Origin: Zeimonas sp050187175
GTDB taxonomy: Bacteria > Pseudomonadota > Gammaproteobacteria > Burkholderiales > Burkholderiaceae_E
Direction: 5' to 3'
DNA: 64,000 nt
Assembly (NCBI GenBank): GCA_050187175.1
Contig: JBFWXS010000025.1
Coordinates: 7,582-71,581 of the forward strand
Under the pieces are notes generated by a model. That model was given only the letters and a program-made list of their open reading frames with translations, ran no database searches and was not told where the DNA came from. The translations under genes and the position numbers were made by a program. Positions 24,983 to 35,392 of the stretch are shown piece after piece; position 1 is the first letter of the stretch, and each line of letters begins with the position of its first letter.

Positions 24983-27681
24983 GCCTTCGCGTCACCCGCA
25001 TGCGCATCGAACAGCTGCGGCGCTTTCGCCAGCCGCTGGAGCTCGACGGCTTCGACGCGGGCCTGAACATCATTGCCGGCCCGAACGAGGCCGGCAAGAG
25101 CACGCTGGTGCGGGCCATCCGCGCCGCGTTCTTCGAACGCTACCGATCCACCTCCGTCGATGACCTGAGGCCATGGGGCGAAGGCGCCGCCGCCGCGCCG
25201 CAGATCGAGCTCGATTTCGATCTCGACGGGCAGCCGCATCGCCTCGTGAAGAGCTTTCTCGGCAGGAAACGCTGCACATTGCAGATCGGCGCGCGAACGC
25301 TGGACGGCGCCGAGGCGGAGGAGCATCTGGCGCAGCTGCTCGGCTTCGCGTTCGCCGGCAAGGGTGCCAGCCGGCCCGAGCACTGGGGCATTCCCGGTCT
25401 GCTGTGGGTCGAGCAAGGAGCAGGGCAGGAACTCGATGTCCGCCATGCTCGCGACCATCTGCACGATGCGCTGCATGGCCAGGTCGACGCAGCAGCCGGC
25501 GAGCTGGCCGCCAGCGGCGGCGATGAGCTGCTGGACCATTTGCGAGCCGAGCGGGGCGAGCTGCTCACGGGTATGGGCAAGCCGCGCGGCGTCTATGCCG
25601 AGGCCGCATTTCGGATCGAGGCTCTGCAGACGCAGCTGCAGGCGCTCGACGGCCAGATCGAGGCCTACCGGCAGGACGTGGATCGCCTGGCCAGTCTGCG
25701 CCAGCAGCATGCGGCTGACGAAGCGGCGCAGCCGTGGCGGCAGTTCGGCGAGCAGCTGGCCCAGGCCGAGGAGCGGCAGCGTGCGCTGCAGGCCAGCCAG
25801 CAGCGTCTGCAAGCCGATCAGACGCGGCTGGACCAGCTCGCGGAGACTCGCGAGCTGTTGCTGAAGGAGCTGGCGAATCTCGAGCAGCAGCAGGCCGATG
25901 CCGAGACGCGGGCACGAGCGCTGGCCGAGGCACGTGAGGCGCTGCACGCCGCCGATGCGGCGGTGGCCAGCGCCCGGCAGCAGGCCGGGCAGGCGCGCCA
26001 GGCGACTGCTGCCGCGCGCGAGGTGCACAGGCGCGCGCGACGGACTGCCGACCGGCGCGGCCTGCAGCAGCAGATCGAACAGGCAGAAGCCGAGGCGGCG
26101 CGGCTGGAGGGCGATCTGCAGCGCGCCGAGCAGGCCGATCGGCATCTGGCCGAGCTGCGCGCGAGCAGTGCCGCGGCGGCGGCGATCGACCAGGCCCAGC
26201 TCGAGCATCTGATCCGGCTCGAACGCGCCGAGCGCGATGCAGCGCTGCGTCGGCAGGCGGTGGCCACGCGTCTGAGTTTCGAGCTGCCTGAAGGACAAGC
26301 CGTCGAGCTGAGCACGCGCGATGGACTGCGCATTCTCGAAGCGCGCGGCGAGCAACTGCTCGATGCGCAGGCCAGCCTGCAGCTCCCGGGCGGCGGGCGG
26401 CTCGTGATCACGCCCGGCGGCGAGGACCTCGGCGAGCTGGCGCGTGCGCACGAGCATGCGCTGGACGCCTTGCGCAGGGCCTGCGCAAGCCTGGGGGTGT
26501 CCGATGCGGACGAGGCGCGGGCGCGTCGCGCCGCCGCTATGGATCGCGAATCGCGGATCGGCCTGGCCGAACAGGCATTGGCCATCGTCGCGCCCAAGGG
26601 ATTGCAGCCCTTGCATGCCGCGATTGCGCAGGCCCGGCAGCGGATCGGCGCCGCGCGCGAGGCCTTGGATCGGCTGCACGAGGACGCTGGAGCGGGTGGC
26701 GCATCGCCGGCTGATGACGGGGAGGCGGCCGAGCCGTCGCTGGATCAGGCCGAGCTCGAGCTGAGCGCAGCCGAGGCGGCCGAAAGAACCGGGGAAGCCG
26801 CGCTGAACGACGCACAGCGCGCCAGCGCCGCCGCGCGGGCGCACCACGATCATGCGCAGCGCGAACATGCCGCCGCTCAGGCGACGCTCGCCGATCCCGC
26901 GCGCCTGCAGCGGCAGGCGCAAGCGCAGACTCAGCTGCTGGCCAACCGTGCCGAGCACGACGCGCTGGCGGCGCGCATTGCGCAGACCCAGACCGAGCTG
27001 GAGCAGGCACGACCCCAGATTGTCGAGCAGGACGTCGTCCGCTTCCGGCTCAGCATCGAGCAGTCGACGAAGCTTCACCAGCAGCGCCGCGAACAGATCG
27101 TGATGCTCGAAAGCAGCCTGCAACAAGCCGGCGCACAGGGCCTCGAGGAGCAGCGGCAGTCGCTGGCCGTCAGTCTGGAGCAGGCGAAGCGGCGACACGA
27201 CGAACTGCGCCGGCGCGCCGACGCGCTCGAGCTGCTGTGCACCAGGCTGGACGAGAAGCGGCGTGCCACGCTCGCACGACTGCAGGCCCCGCTGCAGCAG
27301 CGGCTGCAGCACTATCTGCCGCTGCTCATGCCGGGTGCCAGCATGCAGATCGACGCCGACCTGGCGCCCGGTGCATTGCTGCGTGCATCGCCGGGCGGCC
27401 ATGCCGAGGCGGCGCAGGTGCAGGAGCTGAGCTTCGGTGCGCGCGAACAGCTGGCGCTGATCAGCCGCTTCGCCTACGCGGATCTGTTGCGGCAGGCGGG
27501 CCGGCCGACGCTGCTGATCCTCGACGATGCGCTCGTGCATAGCGATGCCGAACGCCTGGCCCAGATGAAGCGTGTGCTGTTCGATGCCGCGCAGCGCCAT
27601 CAGCTGCTGCTGTTCACCTGCCATCCCGAGCACTGGCGCGACATGGGCGTACCGATCCGGCCGCTGGAGAGCGCGTCGTGA
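24979..27681 (+). CDS. SbcC/YhaN-like coiled-coil ATPase
   Basis: The 900-residue protein has Walker A GPNEAGKST (residues 34-42) and a long Gln/Ala/Glu/Arg-rich coiled coil (about 195-840). The C-terminal half-site shows LSFGAREQLALI and Walker B LLILDDALVHSD. This is the SMC/Rad50-like plan of SbcC, and the LWVEQGAGQELD segment and size fit the YhaN branch. No CxxC zinc hook is seen in the coiled coil, as in YhaN-type proteins. Start is GTG within the preceding stop; its own stop overlaps recC by 4 bases. Confidence 0.85.
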   Translation: MSLRVTRMRIEQLRRFRQPLELDGFDAGLNIIAGPNEAGKSTLVRAIRAAFFERYRSTSVDDLRPWGEGAAAAPQIELDFDLDGQPHRLVKSFLGRKRCTLQIGARTLDGAEAEEHLAQLLGFAFAGKGASRPEHWGIPGLLWVEQGAGQELDVRHARDHLHDALHGQVDAAAGELAASGGDELLDHLRAERGELLTGMGKPRGVYAEAAFRIEALQTQLQALDGQIEAYRQDVDRLASLRQQHAADEAAQPWRQFGEQLAQAEERQRALQASQQRLQADQTRLDQLAETRELLLKELANLEQQQADAETRARALAEAREALHAADAAVASARQQAGQARQATAAAREVHRRARRTADRRGLQQQIEQAEAEAARLEGDLQRAEQADRHLAELRASSAAAAAIDQAQLEHLIRLERAERDAALRRQAVATRLSFELPEGQAVELSTRDGLRILEARGEQLLDAQASLQLPGGGRLVITPGGEDLGELARAHEHALDALRRACASLGVSDADEARARRAAAMDRESRIGLAEQALAIVAPKGLQPLHAAIAQARQRIGAAREALDRLHEDAGAGGASPADDGEAAEPSLDQAELELSAAEAAERTGEAALNDAQRASAAARAHHDHAQREHAAAQATLADPARLQRQAQAQTQLLANRAEHDALAARIAQTQTELEQARPQIVEQDVVRFRLSIEQSTKLHQQRREQIVMLESSLQQAGAQGLEEQRQSLAVSLEQAKRRHDELRRRADALELLCTRLDEKRRATLARLQAPLQQRLQHYLPLLMPGASMQIDADLAPGALLRASPGGHAEAAQVQELSFGAREQLALISRFAYADLLRQAGRPTLLILDDALVHSDAERLAQMKRVLFDAAQRHQLLLFTCHPEHWRDMGVPIRPLESAS

Positions 27682-30600
27682 GCGAGGAGCCGCTGCTGCC
27701 CGGTTTCATGGTGGTGCATGGCAACCATCCCGAAGCGCTGCGCGATCTGATGCTGGCGTGGATCGCACGCCATCCGCTGACACCGCTCGAAGACGAATGC
27801 GTGCTGGTGCAGAGCAACGGCGTGGCGCAATGGCTGAAGCTGTCGCTGGCGCGGGATGCGGCCGACGGCGGCATCGGCATCGCGGCCGCACTGCGCACCG
27901 AGTTGCCGTCGCGCTTCGTCTGGCAGGCCTATCGCGCCGTGCTGGGCGCGCAGCAGGTGCCGGCCGCTTCGCCGTTCGACAAGCCGCTGCTGGTTTGGCG
28001 CTTGATGCGGCTGCTGCCGGCGCTGCTGGCGGGCGAGGCCTTTGCGCCGCTGCGTCGTTTCCTGCTCGACGATGACGATTCGCGCAAGCGGCATCAACTG
28101 GCCGAGCGGCTGGCCGACCTGTACGACCAGTACCAGGTCTATCGCGCCGACTGGCTGGGGGCCTGGGCAGACGGCCGCGACGTGATCGATACCAGCCGCG
28201 GCGGCCGCCGGCCGGTGCCGGCCGAACTGAACTGGCAGCCGCAGCTGTGGCGCGCGCTGCTGGCCGATGCCGCCGACGGCGAGGCCGCGGCCAGCCGTGC
28301 CGACGTGCATCGCCGCTTCATGGCCGCTGCCGCCGGTTGGCACGGCGAGCGGCCGGCAGGGCTGCCGCGCCGGCTGATCGTATTCGGCATCTCGTCGCTG
28401 CCGCAGCAGTCGCTGGCTGTCCTGGCCGCGCTGGCCAGATGGACGCAGGTGCTGATGTGCGTGCACAACCCCTGCGAGCACGACTGGTCGCACATCGTCG
28501 CGGACAAGGATCTGCTGCGCGCGGAGCGCTCGCGGCAGCGGCGGCGCGGCGGAGCCGAAGGCGCGATCCCCGACGAGGCGCTGCATCTGCATGCGCAGCC
28601 GCTGCTGGCAGCGTGGGGGAAGCAGGGGCGCGACTTCATCCGGCTGCTCGACGAGCATGACGATCATGCCTCGTACGCTCAGCGCTTCGCGGCGATCGGG
28701 CGGCGCATCGACTGCTTCGAGCGCAACCCCGGCGACACGCTGCTGCGGCAGCTGCAGGACGACATCCTCGATCTCCGTCCGCTGGTCGAGACGCGTAGAC
28801 AGTGGCCGGCAGTCGACGTCGGGCGCGACCGTTCGATCCGCTTTCATGTGACGCACGGCGCGCAGCGTGAGGTCGAGGTCCTGCACGATTGCCTGCTGGC
28901 GGCGTTCGCCGCCGATCCCAGTCTGAGACCGCGCGACGTGATCGTCATGGTGCCCGACGTGGCGGCTTATGCGCCGCACGTGCAGGCCGTGTTCGGGCTG
29001 CCGCCATCCGACGACGCGCGCTTCATTCCGTATTCGATTGCCGATCGCGGTCAGCGTCATCACGATCCGCTGCTCGGCGCGCTGGAGAAGCTGCTCGCGT
29101 TGCCGCAGTCGCGCGTGACGGTCAGCGACGTGCTCGACTGGCTGGAAGTGCCCGCATTGCGCCGCCGCTTCGCGATCGACGAGTCGCAGCTGACGCTGCT
29201 GCGCCGCTGGATCGCGGCGGCGAACATCCGCTGGGGCCTGCATGCCGAACAGCGGCGCGCGCTCGACCTGCCCGATGCGCCCGCGCAGAACAGCTGGGAC
29301 TTCGGACTGCAGCGGATGCTGCTGGGCTACGCAGTGGGTGCGGGCGAGCCCTGGTCGGACATCGAGCCGCTGGATGAAGTGGGCGGGCTCGATGCCGAGC
29401 TGCTGGGACCGCTCGTGCAGCTGCTGTCGCGGCTCGAGTCGCACTGGCGCACTCTTGCCGAGCCCGCCGCGCCGGCCGAATGGGTCGAGCGGCTGCGGAC
29501 GCTGCTGCGCGACTTCTTTTCTGCCGACGACGATGCCGACGGCTTCACGCTGCTGAGGCTGGAAGGCGCGCTGCAGGACTGGCTGGACGCCTGCGCCGCG
29601 GCCCGCTTCGACGACGAGCTGCCGCTGTCGGTGGTGCGCGAGCACTGGCTGGCGAGCATCGACCAATCGACCTTGAATCAGCCGTTCTTCGCCGGCGCGG
29701 TGACCTTCGCGACGCTGATGCCGATGCGCGCGATTCCATTCCGTTTCGTCGCGCTGCTGGGCATGAACGACGGCGACTATCCGCGCAGCCGCATGCCGGC
29801 CGATTTCGATCTGATGGGCCGCGACTATCGGCCCGGCGACCGTTCACGCCGCGAGGACGATCGCTATCTGTTCCTCGAAGCGCTGCTGTCGGCGCGCGAG
29901 CATCTGCACGTGAGCTGGGTGGGTCGCAGCATCCTCGATCAGTCCGAACGGCCGGCCTCGGTGCTGGTGGCGCAGCTGCGCGATCATCTGGCCGCTGGCT
30001 GGCGCTTGGCGGGCCGGGAACCGGGCCACCGGGCGGGCGACCCGCCAGCCGACGAGGCGGACTCTGCGCGCGAAGCCGGCGAACAGCTGCTGCGGGCGCT
30101 GACGATAGAGCACCGGCTGCAGCCGTTCCATCCCGCGTATTTCGGTGCCGGCGACGAGCGCCTGTTCAGCTATGCGCGCGAATGGCGGGCCGCGGCGCAG
30201 CCGGGACGCGAGCGTGCCATGCCGGCCGCGTTGCCGCCGTGGACCTTCGAAGGCCCGCTGACGCTGCGCCTGCTCGGCGACTTTCTACGGGATCCGGTGC
30301 GCAGCTTCCTGCGCGAACGACTCGGCGTGCGCTTCGAGATCGAGGATCCGGTCGGCCAGGATCATGAGCCCTTCGCCCTCGACGGCCTGCAGAACTGGCG
30401 GCTGCAGGACGAACTGATCCAGGCGCAGAAGGCAGCGCTGGATGACGGCGTCTCGCGCGAAGCGGCGCTGCAGGAGCGGCTGCAGCGCATCGCCGGCCGG
30501 GGCGAGCTGCCGGCCGGTGCGTTCGGTGAGTTGGTCCGCGAGCAGCTGGCAGAGCCCATGACGGCCATGTTCGAGCTGTACGAGCAGATGCTGTCCGAGT

Positions 30601-31454
30601 GCCCGCGGCGACTGCCGGACGAGGCGCTCGACTTTCTTCCTGATTCATTTCCCGAGTCGATGAGGCTGGTCGATTGGCTGGGAGGCCTGCGCGCCGGCGA
30701 GCCGGATGAACACGGTGGCGCAGATCGAGCCGACGAAGCCGATGGGGACGGCGATGGCCGCGACGCTGGCGAACGCTGCAGACTGTTGCTCGACAGCAGC
30801 AGCCTGGTCAAGGACGGCAGCTGGCGGCATGACCGGCTCGTTCCGTACTGGGTGGCGCATGTCGCCGCGCATCTGAACGGCCCGCCGCTGCGCAGCCGGA
30901 TCATCAGCAAGGCCGGCGTCGCCGTCTTCGAGGCGCTCGACAGGGCGCAGGCGCGAGCCTACTGGATCGAGCTGCTGAACGCTTGGCGCGAAGGTATGAG
31001 CCGGCCGTTGCCGCTGGCCTTGCAAAGCAGCTTCGCATGGCTGCGCAAGAGCGGCGGGGCGGCGGCCGGGCATGCCGGCGGCGGCGCGGCGCCGCAGGGA
31101 GTCGCCGAACCGGTGCTGCGGGAGGCGCGCGAGGCCGCGCGCATCTGCTACGAGGGCAAGGGCGGCGGCAGCGCGGCATCGGCCGAGCGCGGGCGCAGTC
31201 CTGCGGAGCGCGAGCGCAATCCGTATCTGGCGCGGGTCTTCCCGTCCTTCGACGCACTGTGGGCGGACGACGAGCCGGCGCGCTGGGCAAGCGTGCTGCT
31301 GCAGCCGCTGCTCGATGCGCTGAGATCCGGCTCCGGCGATGCACGGACGGGGAACGGCGGGCCGATTGGCGGCGCAGGGTCCGGCGGCGCGGGTTCTCGC
31401 GGCGGGCGTACCCGTGGCGGGCGCTTCAGCGCCGGCGAGGAGGGCGAGGCATGA
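27678..31454 (+). CDS. recC: Exodeoxyribonuclease V, gamma chain (RecC)
   Basis: The 1258-residue subunit holds the RecBCD complex together and scans for Chi. Conserved features are the N-terminal FMVVHGNHPEALRDLMLAWI, VQSNGVAQWLKLSLA, the VFGISSLPQQSLAVLAALAR region and FCxLLGMNDGDYPR-like ALLGMNDGDYPRSRMPADFD. It is longer than E. coli RecC (1122). Much of the excess is Gly/Ala/Arg-rich insertions near the C-terminus. Start is GTG overlapping the previous stop; the next start overlaps its own stop. Confidence 0.93.
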   Translation: MSEEPLLPGFMVVHGNHPEALRDLMLAWIARHPLTPLEDECVLVQSNGVAQWLKLSLARDAADGGIGIAAALRTELPSRFVWQAYRAVLGAQQVPAASPFDKPLLVWRLMRLLPALLAGEAFAPLRRFLLDDDDSRKRHQLAERLADLYDQYQVYRADWLGAWADGRDVIDTSRGGRRPVPAELNWQPQLWRALLADAADGEAAASRADVHRRFMAAAAGWHGERPAGLPRRLIVFGISSLPQQSLAVLAALARWTQVLMCVHNPCEHDWSHIVADKDLLRAERSRQRRRGGAEGAIPDEALHLHAQPLLAAWGKQGRDFIRLLDEHDDHASYAQRFAAIGRRIDCFERNPGDTLLRQLQDDILDLRPLVETRRQWPAVDVGRDRSIRFHVTHGAQREVEVLHDCLLAAFAADPSLRPRDVIVMVPDVAAYAPHVQAVFGLPPSDDARFIPYSIADRGQRHHDPLLGALEKLLALPQSRVTVSDVLDWLEVPALRRRFAIDESQLTLLRRWIAAANIRWGLHAEQRRALDLPDAPAQNSWDFGLQRMLLGYAVGAGEPWSDIEPLDEVGGLDAELLGPLVQLLSRLESHWRTLAEPAAPAEWVERLRTLLRDFFSADDDADGFTLLRLEGALQDWLDACAAARFDDELPLSVVREHWLASIDQSTLNQPFFAGAVTFATLMPMRAIPFRFVALLGMNDGDYPRSRMPADFDLMGRDYRPGDRSRREDDRYLFLEALLSAREHLHVSWVGRSILDQSERPASVLVAQLRDHLAAGWRLAGREPGHRAGDPPADEADSAREAGEQLLRALTIEHRLQPFHPAYFGAGDERLFSYAREWRAAAQPGRERAMPAALPPWTFEGPLTLRLLGDFLRDPVRSFLRERLGVRFEIEDPVGQDHEPFALDGLQNWRLQDELIQAQKAALDDGVSREAALQERLQRIAGRGELPAGAFGELVREQLAEPMTAMFELYEQMLSECPRRLPDEALDFLPDSFPESMRLVDWLGGLRAGEPDEHGGADRADEADGDGDGRDAGERCRLLLDSSSLVKDGSWRHDRLVPYWVAHVAAHLNGPPLRSRIISKAGVAVFEALDRAQARAYWIELLNAWREGMSRPLPLALQSSFAWLRKSGGAAAGHAGGGAAPQGVAEPVLREAREAARICYEGKGGGSAASAERGRSPAERERNPYLARVFPSFDALWADDEPARWASVLLQPLLDALRSGSGDARTGNGGPIGGAGSGGAGSRGGRTRGGRFSAGEEGEA

Positions 31455-34400
31455 GCGCTGCTGTCACGTCCGCGGGTGCCGTGCCGCCGCTCGATCCGCT
31501 GCGCTTTCCGCTGCGGGGCAGCCGGCTGATCGAAGCCAGCGCCGGCACCGGCAAGACCTTCACCATCGCTGCGCTCTATCTGCGGCTGGTGCTGGGCCAC
31601 GGACGCGGCGATGGCCAGGATGGCGGCGGCGAAGCCTTCGGCCGCGCGCTGACGCCACCCGAGATCCTGGTCGTGACCTTCACCGATGCGGCGACGAAGG
31701 AACTGCGCGAGCGCATCCGCGCGCGACTGGCCGAAGCGGCCGACGTCTTTCTGGCCGACCCTGCGCAGCGGGGCTGTCCCCCCGGCACTGATCTGCTGCA
31801 TGATCTGCGCGCCGACTATCCACCCGAGCAATGGCCTGCATGCGCGCGCACGCTGCGTCTGGCCGCCGAATGGATGGACGAGGCCGCGGTGTCGACGATC
31901 CACGGCTGGTGCAACCGGATGCTGCGCGAACACGCATTCGATAGCGGCAGCCTGTTCGCGCAGACGCTGGAGGCCGACCAGCGCGATCTGCTCGCCGACG
32001 TGCTGCGCGACTACTGGCGCAGTTTCCTGGCTGCTCTGCCCGCCGATGAGGCGCGCTGTGTGAGTGCCTGGTGGCGAACGCCCGATGACCTGGGCCGTTC
32101 GCTGCGCGGACTGCTGCCGGCGACCGAAGCTCTGAGCCAGGCGCCGGCTCCCGAGGCCACGCTGCGCGACGCGCGCCGGCAGGCCGCCCACGAACTGGCT
32201 TCAATGAAGGCGCCGTGGCGCGGCGACCAAGGCTGGGCCGCCGAGCTGCAGAAACTGCTCGATGCCGCCGTGCAGGCCAAATGCGTCAACGGCCGGAAGC
32301 TGCAGTCCCGCTACTACATGCCGTGGCTGCAGGCCCTGCGCGCCTGGGCCGAAGGCGACGAACGCGAACCGCAACTGCTCGCCACCAGCAGCGCCTGGAC
32401 GCGGCTGACGCCGGCCGGCATGGCCGAGGCGTGGAAGCCGGGATTCGAGCCGCCATCGCATTCTGCACTCGACGACGTGGCGACGCTGCGTGAGCGGCTG
32501 GCCGCCTTGCCGGACGGCCGCGAGGCCGTGCTGTGCCATGCCGCCCACTGGGTAGCGGCGCGGCTGGCGGCCGAACAGACGCGCCGCGCGCAGATGGGCT
32601 TCAACGAACTGCTGACGCAGCTCGATGCGGCGCTGCGCGGCCCGAACGGCGCGCGGCTGGCCGAGCTGATCCGGCAGCAGTTTCCGGTGGCCTTGATTGA
32701 TGAGTTCCAGGATACCGATCCGGTCCAGTACCGCATCTTCGACGGCATCTATCGCGTGGCGGCCGACGAACAGCAGACGGCCGTGATCCTGATCGGCGAT
32801 CCCAAGCAGGCGATCTATGCGTTCCGCGGCGCCGACATCCATACCTATCTGGCGGCGCGCCGCGATACTGCGGGCCGGCACGCCACGCTGACCACGAACT
32901 TCCGTTCCACGGCCCCCATGGTGGCGGCCGTGAACCACGTGTTCATGCGAGCCGAGCAGCGCGCGCAGGGGCAGGGCGCATTCCTGTTCCGCCGGCCCGG
33001 CGACAACCCGCTGCCCTTCGTGCCGGCGCAGGCGAGGGGACGCAGCGAGCGCTGGCTCGTCGACGGCCGCGAGCCGGCTGCGCTGACCTGCTGGCATCTC
33101 GGCGAAGCGGAGGCGGTACGCGATGGCGCCGCAGGCGCCGCGGCCGGACCCGAAGCGGCCATGCCTGAAGCGGACGCATCTGAAGCGGGCATATCTGAAG
33201 CGGGTATCCCGGAAGACCGGGGACCGCGTGCGGCAGACGTGCAGCGCGCGCTCGCCGCCGCCTGCGCGACCGAGATCGTGCGGCTGCTGAACCTGGGGCG
33301 AATCGGACGTGCCGGTTTCGCGCGTGAGGATGGCGCAGGCGGCGCCGATCCGGCGCTGACGCCGGTGCGCCCGAGTGACATCGCGGTGCTGGTCAATCAC
33401 GGCGGAGAAGCCCGCGCGGTGCGCGCGGCGCTGATGGCGCGCGGCGTGCGCAGCGTCTATCTGTCGGATCGCGATTCGGTGTTCCAGAGTCCGGCTGCGA
33501 CCGAACTGCTGCGCTGGCTCGCGGCCTGCGCCGACCCCGACGACGATCGCCCTTTGCGCGCGGCACTGGGCAGCGCCGCGCTGGCGCTGGACTGGGCCGA
33601 GCTGGACCGGCTCAATCACGACGAGCTGCTGTGGGAAGCGCGCGTGCTGCAGTTCCGCCGCTATCAGCAGATGTGGCGCCGCCAGGGCGTGCTGCCCATG
33701 TTGCGTCACCTGCTGCACGATTTCGGCGTGGCGCAGCGTCTGCTGGCTCAGCGCGACGAACGGACGCTGACCGATCTGCTGCACCTCGCAGAGCTATTGC
33801 AGCAGGCCAGCGCTCAGCTCGACGGCGAGCATGCGCTGATCCGCTGGCTGGCCGAGCAGTGCCGCGACGACGGCGGCGAGAACGAGGCACGCAAGCTGCG
33901 GCTGGAAAGCGATGCCGATCTGGTCAAGGTTGTCACCGTGCACAAGTCGAAAGGCCTGGAGTATCCGCTGGTCTTCGTGCCGTTCGCCTGCACCTTTCGT
34001 CCGGTCAAGCGCGGCGATCTGCCGGTGAGCTGGCACGACGACGACGGCCGGCGCATGGTGTCGCTGAAGGCGAGCCCCGAGCAGCTCGCGCGGGCCGATC
34101 GCGAGCGCTTGGGCGAGGATCTGCGCAAGTTCTACGTGGCGCTGACGCGGGCGCGCTACGCCGCCTGGCTGGGCGTTGCGGCACCCGCCGGCATCGAGGA
34201 CAGTGCCTTCGGCTATCTGCTCGGAGGCGGCGAGCCGCTGTCGCCATCCGTGCTGACGCAGACGCTGCACCGCCTGGCCGAGGACTGCCCGTCCATCTCC
34301 GTCCGACCGGCACCCGAGCACGGTGACGAACGCTACGAAGGGGATCAGGCCGCGCCTGTCGCAGGCGCCGAACCTGCCTTGCCCGGCCCCAGTGAACCAT

Positions 34401-35392
34401 GGTGGATCGCCAGCTACTCGGCCCTGCGGCCTGCCGATCTTGCCGCAACCGGCACGGCCGACGAGGACCAGGCCGGGATCGCACCGGATGTCAGTGCGGC
34501 GCCGGTCAGCGCCGCCGAGGAGATCTACGCCGACAGCCGTGCCGAAGCTGCGGCCGCCGACGGTGCCGCAGGCAGCGGTGCCGTGGCCTCCGGCACGCCG
34601 TCGGCCGGCACCTTGCATGCCTTCGTGCGCGGCGCGGGCGCCGGCACCTTCCTGCATGGACTGCTCGAATGGGCCGGCCGGCAGGGCTTCGCCCGCGTGT
34701 ATGCCGATCCTCCTGCCCGCGCCGATCTTGCCGACCTGATCGCGCGGCGCTGCAATCTCGCCGGTCTGAGCACGTGGACCATGACCTTGCGCGATTGGCT
34801 GAGCGGCTGGCTGGCGACGCCGCTGGATCTGAGCATGCTGGTCCCCGACAGCAGGCCGGTGGCGCCGGCTGCGCTGGCGCGCGTGCAAGTCGAGATGGAG
34901 TTCTGGTTCGCCGCACGCCGCGTCGACACTTCGGCGCTCGATGCCCTGGTGTGCCGGCACACGCTGGGCGCGGCGCGGCGGCCGCCGGTGTCCAGGCGCC
35001 AGCTCAACGGGATGCTGAAAGGCTTCATCGATCTGGTCTTCGAGCACGAAGGCCGCTACTACGTCATCGACTACAAATCGAACTGGCTCGGACCGCGCGA
35101 TGCCGACTATGCGCCGGCCTCGCTGCGCGACGCGGTGCTCAGCCATCGCTACGAGCTGCAGTACGTGCTGTACGTGTTCGCGCTGCACCGGCTGCTGCGC
35201 GCGCGGCTGCCGGGCTACGACTACGAGCGCCACGTCGGCGGCGCCTTGTGCATGTTCGTGCGGGGCCATGCGGCGCCCGGCCAGGGGCTGTACGGCGAGC
35301 GGCCGCCCAAGGCCCTGATCGATGCGATGGACGCGCTGTTCGAGGGCCGCGCTGATCCGCGCCCGGGTGCTTACGGCGGAGCGGCTGCATGA
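31451..35392 (+). CDS. recB: Exodeoxyribonuclease V, beta chain (RecB)
   Basis: The 1313-residue subunit is a 3'-5' SF1 helicase with a C-terminal nuclease. Walker A is ASAGTGKTFTI (K35). The helicase motifs include LIDEFQDTDPVQYRIFDGIY, GDPKQAIYAFRGADIHTYL and TVHKSKGLEYPLVFVPF. The nuclease site has D1194 (GFIDLVF), D1207 and K1209 (IDYKSNWLG). A 15-base repeat adds a short P/S-E-A-x-x stretch inside the helicase region (see 33150). The ATG at 31451 is used; longer in-frame extensions overlap recC and lack homology. Confidence 0.95.
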   Translation: MSAAVTSAGAVPPLDPLRFPLRGSRLIEASAGTGKTFTIAALYLRLVLGHGRGDGQDGGGEAFGRALTPPEILVVTFTDAATKELRERIRARLAEAADVFLADPAQRGCPPGTDLLHDLRADYPPEQWPACARTLRLAAEWMDEAAVSTIHGWCNRMLREHAFDSGSLFAQTLEADQRDLLADVLRDYWRSFLAALPADEARCVSAWWRTPDDLGRSLRGLLPATEALSQAPAPEATLRDARRQAAHELASMKAPWRGDQGWAAELQKLLDAAVQAKCVNGRKLQSRYYMPWLQALRAWAEGDEREPQLLATSSAWTRLTPAGMAEAWKPGFEPPSHSALDDVATLRERLAALPDGREAVLCHAAHWVAARLAAEQTRRAQMGFNELLTQLDAALRGPNGARLAELIRQQFPVALIDEFQDTDPVQYRIFDGIYRVAADEQQTAVILIGDPKQAIYAFRGADIHTYLAARRDTAGRHATLTTNFRSTAPMVAAVNHVFMRAEQRAQGQGAFLFRRPGDNPLPFVPAQARGRSERWLVDGREPAALTCWHLGEAEAVRDGAAGAAAGPEAAMPEADASEAGISEAGIPEDRGPRAADVQRALAAACATEIVRLLNLGRIGRAGFAREDGAGGADPALTPVRPSDIAVLVNHGGEARAVRAALMARGVRSVYLSDRDSVFQSPAATELLRWLAACADPDDDRPLRAALGSAALALDWAELDRLNHDELLWEARVLQFRRYQQMWRRQGVLPMLRHLLHDFGVAQRLLAQRDERTLTDLLHLAELLQQASAQLDGEHALIRWLAEQCRDDGGENEARKLRLESDADLVKVVTVHKSKGLEYPLVFVPFACTFRPVKRGDLPVSWHDDDGRRMVSLKASPEQLARADRERLGEDLRKFYVALTRARYAAWLGVAAPAGIEDSAFGYLLGGGEPLSPSVLTQTLHRLAEDCPSISVRPAPEHGDERYEGDQAAPVAGAEPALPGPSEPWWIASYSALRPADLAATGTADEDQAGIAPDVSAAPVSAAEEIYADSRAEAAAADGAAGSGAVASGTPSAGTLHAFVRGAGAGTFLHGLLEWAGRQGFARVYADPPARADLADLIARRCNLAGLSTWTMTLRDWLSGWLATPLDLSMLVPDSRPVAPAALARVQVEMEFWFAARRVDTSALDALVCRHTLGAARRPPVSRRQLNGMLKGFIDLVFEHEGRYYVIDYKSNWLGPRDADYAPASLRDAVLSHRYELQYVLYVFALHRLLRARLPGYDYERHVGGALCMFVRGHAAPGQGLYGERPPKALIDAMDALFEGRADPRPGAYGGAAA
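33150..33209 (+). repeat. In-frame 15-bp tandem repeats inside recB
   Basis: A 15-base unit containing C(T/C)GAAGCGG starts at 33150, 33165, 33180 and 33195, with a decayed fifth copy at 33210. It encodes five-residue units PEAAM, PEADA, SEAGI, SEAGI, then PEDRG, about residues 567-590 of RecB. It is probably a flexible surface loop able to change length by slippage. Confidence 0.8.

Noticed and set aside
24634..27633. 999-codon open frame on the minus strand opposite the SbcC-like gene
   Set aside because: It mirrors a GC-rich coiled-coil gene with strong motifs on the plus strand. Its translation has no recognisable domain and a composition typical of antisense frames.
30983..31450. 5' extension of recB by 156 codons into recC
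   Set aside because: The extension has low-complexity Arg-rich sequence and no RecB similarity. The ATG at 31451, next to the recC stop, fits the 4-base overlap seen at all other junctions.
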